NCBI GenBank assembly: GCA_964554385.1
Contig: CAZKOM010000001.1
Span: 18,307-82,306 of the forward strand
Length of the DNA stretch: 64,000 nucleotides
DNA from: JAGKXC01 sp964554385
GTDB taxonomy: Bacteria > Bacteroidota > Bacteroidia > NS11-12g > UBA955
Reading direction: 5' to 3'
Shown: positions 61,798 to 64,000 of the stretch, piece by piece
Layout: each line of letters opens with the position of its first letter
Position numbering within the stretch: the stretch's first letter is position 1
Translations under genes and position numbers: made by a program
The notes under the pieces: generated by a model
The model's input: the letters and a program-made list of their open reading frames with translations, nothing else
Database searches by the model: none
What the model was told of the DNA's origin: nothing

Positions 61798-63963
61798 GTG
61801 AATCCTATTGTAAAAACCTTCCCCTATGGTCAGCACACTGTAACAATTGAAACAGGTGTTATGGCTCGTCAGGCAACTGCAGCTGTTATGGTCAGCATGG
61901 ACGATACTGCAGTATTAGTAACTGTTGTTGGTAAAAAAGAAGCTGTTGAAGGTCGCGATTTTTTCCCGTTGACTGTTAACTATCAAGAGCGTACCTACGC
62001 AGCAGGCCGTATTCCGGGTGGTTTTTTCAAACGCGAAGGTCGTCCTAGCGAAGGCGAAACACTGACTGCCCGTCTGATTGACCGTCCTATTCGTCCTCTG
62101 TTCCCAGAAGGTTTCCTGAACGAAGTTCAGATCGTGGCAACTGTAATGTCAGTTAACCCAGCGGTGTCTCCTGACATCGTAGCGATGATCGGTACTTCTG
62201 CCGCACTGGCTATCTCTGGTATTCCATTCAACGGCCCAATCGGTGCTGCGCGTGTTGGTTATATCAATGATCAATATGTTCTGAATCCATCAGTTGTTGA
62301 ATTGCAAGACAGTAAACTGGATCTGGTTGTTGCTGGTACTGCGGCAGCGGTGCTGATGGTTGAGTCTGAAGCCGCTATCCTGCCAGAAGAAGTGATGCTG
62401 GGTGCGGTTGTGTATGGTCACGATCAACTGCAAACAGTAATTAAAGCCGTTAATGAATTTGCAGCTGAAGTGGGTACAAAACCTTGGAATTGGGTTGCTC
62501 CAGCAGCTAACGTGGCTCTGAAAGCAAAAATTGCTGATCTGGCTGTTGAAGCAATCGGTGAAGCTTACCGTATTACTGAAAAAGCAGTGCGTTATGATGC
62601 AATCTCTGCTCTGAAACAACGTATCGTTGCTGAAATCGTGGCTGCTGATGAAACTCAGGATGCCGGCGAAGTGGCTGATCTGTTCCATGAATTGGAAAGC
62701 GATGTTGTTCGTGGTCGTATCCTGCGTGGTGAGCCGCGTATCGATGGCCGTGATCCACAGATGATCCGTGCGCTGAGCGTAGGTACTGGCGTTCTGCCAC
62801 GCGTTCATGGCTCTGCACTGTTCACTCGTGGTGAAACTCAGGCGCTGGTAGCTTGTACTCTGGGTACTGAACGTGATGCGCAAACAATTGACGAAATCAC
62901 TGGCGAACGTACTGATCGTTTCATGCTGCATTACAACTTCCCACCATACTGCGTGGGCGAGACTGGCATGATCGGTTCACCGAAACGTCGTGAAATCGGC
63001 CATGGTCGTTTGGCGCGTCGTGGTGTTGCGGCTGTTATTCCATCACAAGCTGAATTCCCTTACGTTGTTCGTGTAGTTTCTGAAATTACTGAATCTAACG
63101 GTTCTTCTTCAATGGCCTCTGTTTGTGGTACCTCTTTGGCTCTGATGGATGCAGGTGTACCAATCAAGGCTTCTGTTGCTGGTATCGCAATGGGTCTGGT
63201 TAAAGAAGGCGACAGCTTCGTAGTTCTGTCTGACATTCTGGGTGATGAAGATCATCTGGGCGATATGGACTTCAAAGTGGCTGGTACTTCTGAAGGTGTT
63301 ACTGCGCTGCAGATGGACATCAAAATTGAAGGCATCACTAAAGAGATCATGCAGATCGCTCTAAAACAGGCTCGTGATGCGCGTTTGCACATTCTGACCG
63401 TAATGGATAAAGCGATTGGTGAAGCGCGTAACGATATCTCTGATTTCGCTCCTCGCATTCATACCATCAAGATCAATCCAGAGAAGATCAAAGACGTGAT
63501 CGGTAAAGGCGGTTCTGTGATCCGTGCTCTGACTGAAGAAACAGGCACCACTATCGAGCTGGAAGATGATGGTACTGTTAAGATCGCGGCAGTAAGCGGT
63601 GAAGCGGCTCAGGAAGCGATCCGTCGCATCCAGGCACTGACTGCTGACGTTGAAATCGGCCGTATCTACGAAGGTAAAGTAACTCGTTTGGCTGAGTTCG
63701 GTGCTTTCGTAAACATTCTGCCAGGTAAAGATGGTCTGGTTCATATTTCACAAATCACTGATGAACGCGTGAAAGATGTATCTGATTACCTGAAAGTCGG
63801 TGACATGGTTCGCACTAAAGTGCTGGAAGTAGATCGTCAGGGTCGTATCCGTCTGTCTATCAAAGAAGCGAAACGTGACGACCAACCAGCAACTGAACAA
63901 ACAGCTGAAGCTGCACCGGTTGAGCAGGAAGTGGCAATCGACAACGTGCCAATGACTGAATAA
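61798..63963 (+). CDS. pnp: polynucleotide phosphorylase
   Basis: A 721-residue 3'-5' phosphorolytic exoribonuclease, a degradosome component in enterics. It starts with GTG at 61798, preceded by AAGGA (61786-61790). Two RNase PH domains flank a helical linker; the second has the active block GETGMIGSPKRREIGHGRLA with FTRGETQAL before it. The KH domain has VIGKGGSVIRAL and the S1 domain GRIYEGKVTRLAEFGAFVNI. The tail is acidic and Ala/Glu-rich. In enterics Pnp represses its own mRNA after RNase III cleavage of the leader; the leader here (61670-61797) shows no hairpin I could establish. Confidence 0.97.
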   Translation: MNPIVKTFPYGQHTVTIETGVMARQATAAVMVSMDDTAVLVTVVGKKEAVEGRDFFPLTVNYQERTYAAGRIPGGFFKREGRPSEGETLTARLIDRPIRPLFPEGFLNEVQIVATVMSVNPAVSPDIVAMIGTSAALAISGIPFNGPIGAARVGYINDQYVLNPSVVELQDSKLDLVVAGTAAAVLMVESEAAILPEEVMLGAVVYGHDQLQTVIKAVNEFAAEVGTKPWNWVAPAANVALKAKIADLAVEAIGEAYRITEKAVRYDAISALKQRIVAEIVAADETQDAGEVADLFHELESDVVRGRILRGEPRIDGRDPQMIRALSVGTGVLPRVHGSALFTRGETQALVACTLGTERDAQTIDEITGERTDRFMLHYNFPPYCVGETGMIGSPKRREIGHGRLARRGVAAVIPSQAEFPYVVRVVSEITESNGSSSMASVCGTSLALMDAGVPIKASVAGIAMGLVKEGDSFVVLSDILGDEDHLGDMDFKVAGTSEGVTALQMDIKIEGITKEIMQIALKQARDARLHILTVMDKAIGEARNDISDFAPRIHTIKINPEKIKDVIGKGGSVIRALTEETGTTIELEDDGTVKIAAVSGEAAQEAIRRIQALTADVEIGRIYEGKVTRLAEFGAFVNILPGKDGLVHISQITDERVKDVSDYLKVGDMVRTKVLEVDRQGRIRLSIKEAKRDDQPATEQTAEAAPVEQEVAIDNVPMTE

Positions 63964-64000
63964 GACAGTATTCACTGTTGATTCAGAAAAAGAGGACGCC

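Noticed and set aside
62290..62931. A 213-residue minus-strand frame within pnp
   Set aside because: It lies fully inside pnp on the opposite strand, is rich in His, Cys, Ser and Gln as expected for an antisense frame, and shows no family motif.

Overview
The window is two unrelated genomes joined by assembly. Positions 1 to about 59,570 are AT-rich DNA from a member of the phylum Bacteroidota. Evidence: a secreted protein with a Type IX secretion C-terminal sorting domain, Bacteroidota-type families (DUF4837, TIGR02757, DUF349, LytS/LytT pairs, the HYC/CC/PP-like metal protein), few Shine-Dalgarno sequences, several TTG starts, and occasional TAnnTTTG promoter boxes. Positions from about 59,572 to 64,000 have more balanced base composition, clear Shine-Dalgarno sites and sigma70-like promoters. 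They carry the gammaproteobacterial order infB-rbfA-truB-rpsO-pnp; the proteins look Aeromonadales-like to me, which is inference. The switch happens inside one reading frame: the N-terminal 158 residues of aspartate carbamoyltransferase (pyrB) run directly into the last ~75 residues of translation initiation factor IF-2 (infB). The apparent fusion protein is almost certainly an artefact. Two 10-N scaffold gaps (40872-40881 in ccmC, 60568-60577 in truB) are further assembly marks; both look like abutting or overlapping contig ends, not missing sequence.

Layout of the Bacteroidota part. 0-10 kb: pyrC, a DUF58 protein, thioredoxin, TIGR02757, a cystathionine synthase/lyase, purN, a DUF4837 lipoprotein, a LysM lytic transglycosylase, an alanine-dehydrogenase-family protein and recF. 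10-20 kb: dnaE, glycosyltransferase, HI0933-type flavoprotein, a two-component system and an FAD-linked oxidase. 20-29 kb: a monooxygenase-like protein, a degenerate DUF62 protein, phoH, purC, an NHL/PKD Type IX secreted protein, an LTA-synthase-like sulfatase, a small membrane protein and a LytS/LytT system. 29-37 kb: XRE regulator, HMG-CoA lyase, S9 peptidase, dapD, glycosyltransferase, MarC, SDR and a redoxin. 37-45 kb: dnaX, proline dehydrogenase, and a cytochrome c maturation operon (ccmC, ccmD-like, ccmE, ccmF). 45-51 kb: a three-gene metal-linked TonB cluster, an amino-acid permease and DUF721. 51-59.5 kb: BrkB, thioesterase, methyltransferase-like protein, DUF349, ribH, a TPR protein, pdhA, a LexA-like XRE/S24 regulator with a cluster of operator half-sites, an EVE-domain protein, pyrR and truncated pyrB.

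Most genes are core metabolism and genome maintenance in short, tightly packed operons. One-base TAATG stop/start overlaps occur four times and ATGA-type overlaps several more, suggesting translational coupling. No gene-free stretch exceeds 300 bases; the longest is 28868-29145, upstream of the XRE gene. I saw no tRNA, rRNA, CRISPR array, insertion sequence, prophage or defence island.

I did not find a clearly new multi-gene system. The most interesting points are the chimeric joint, intrinsic terminators embedded in or abutting coding sequence, an extra periplasmic domain in CcmC, a DUF62 protein that appears to lack its catalytic residues, a small CxxC membrane protein attached to a LytS/LytT pair, and a repeated operator motif in front of the LexA-like regulator.
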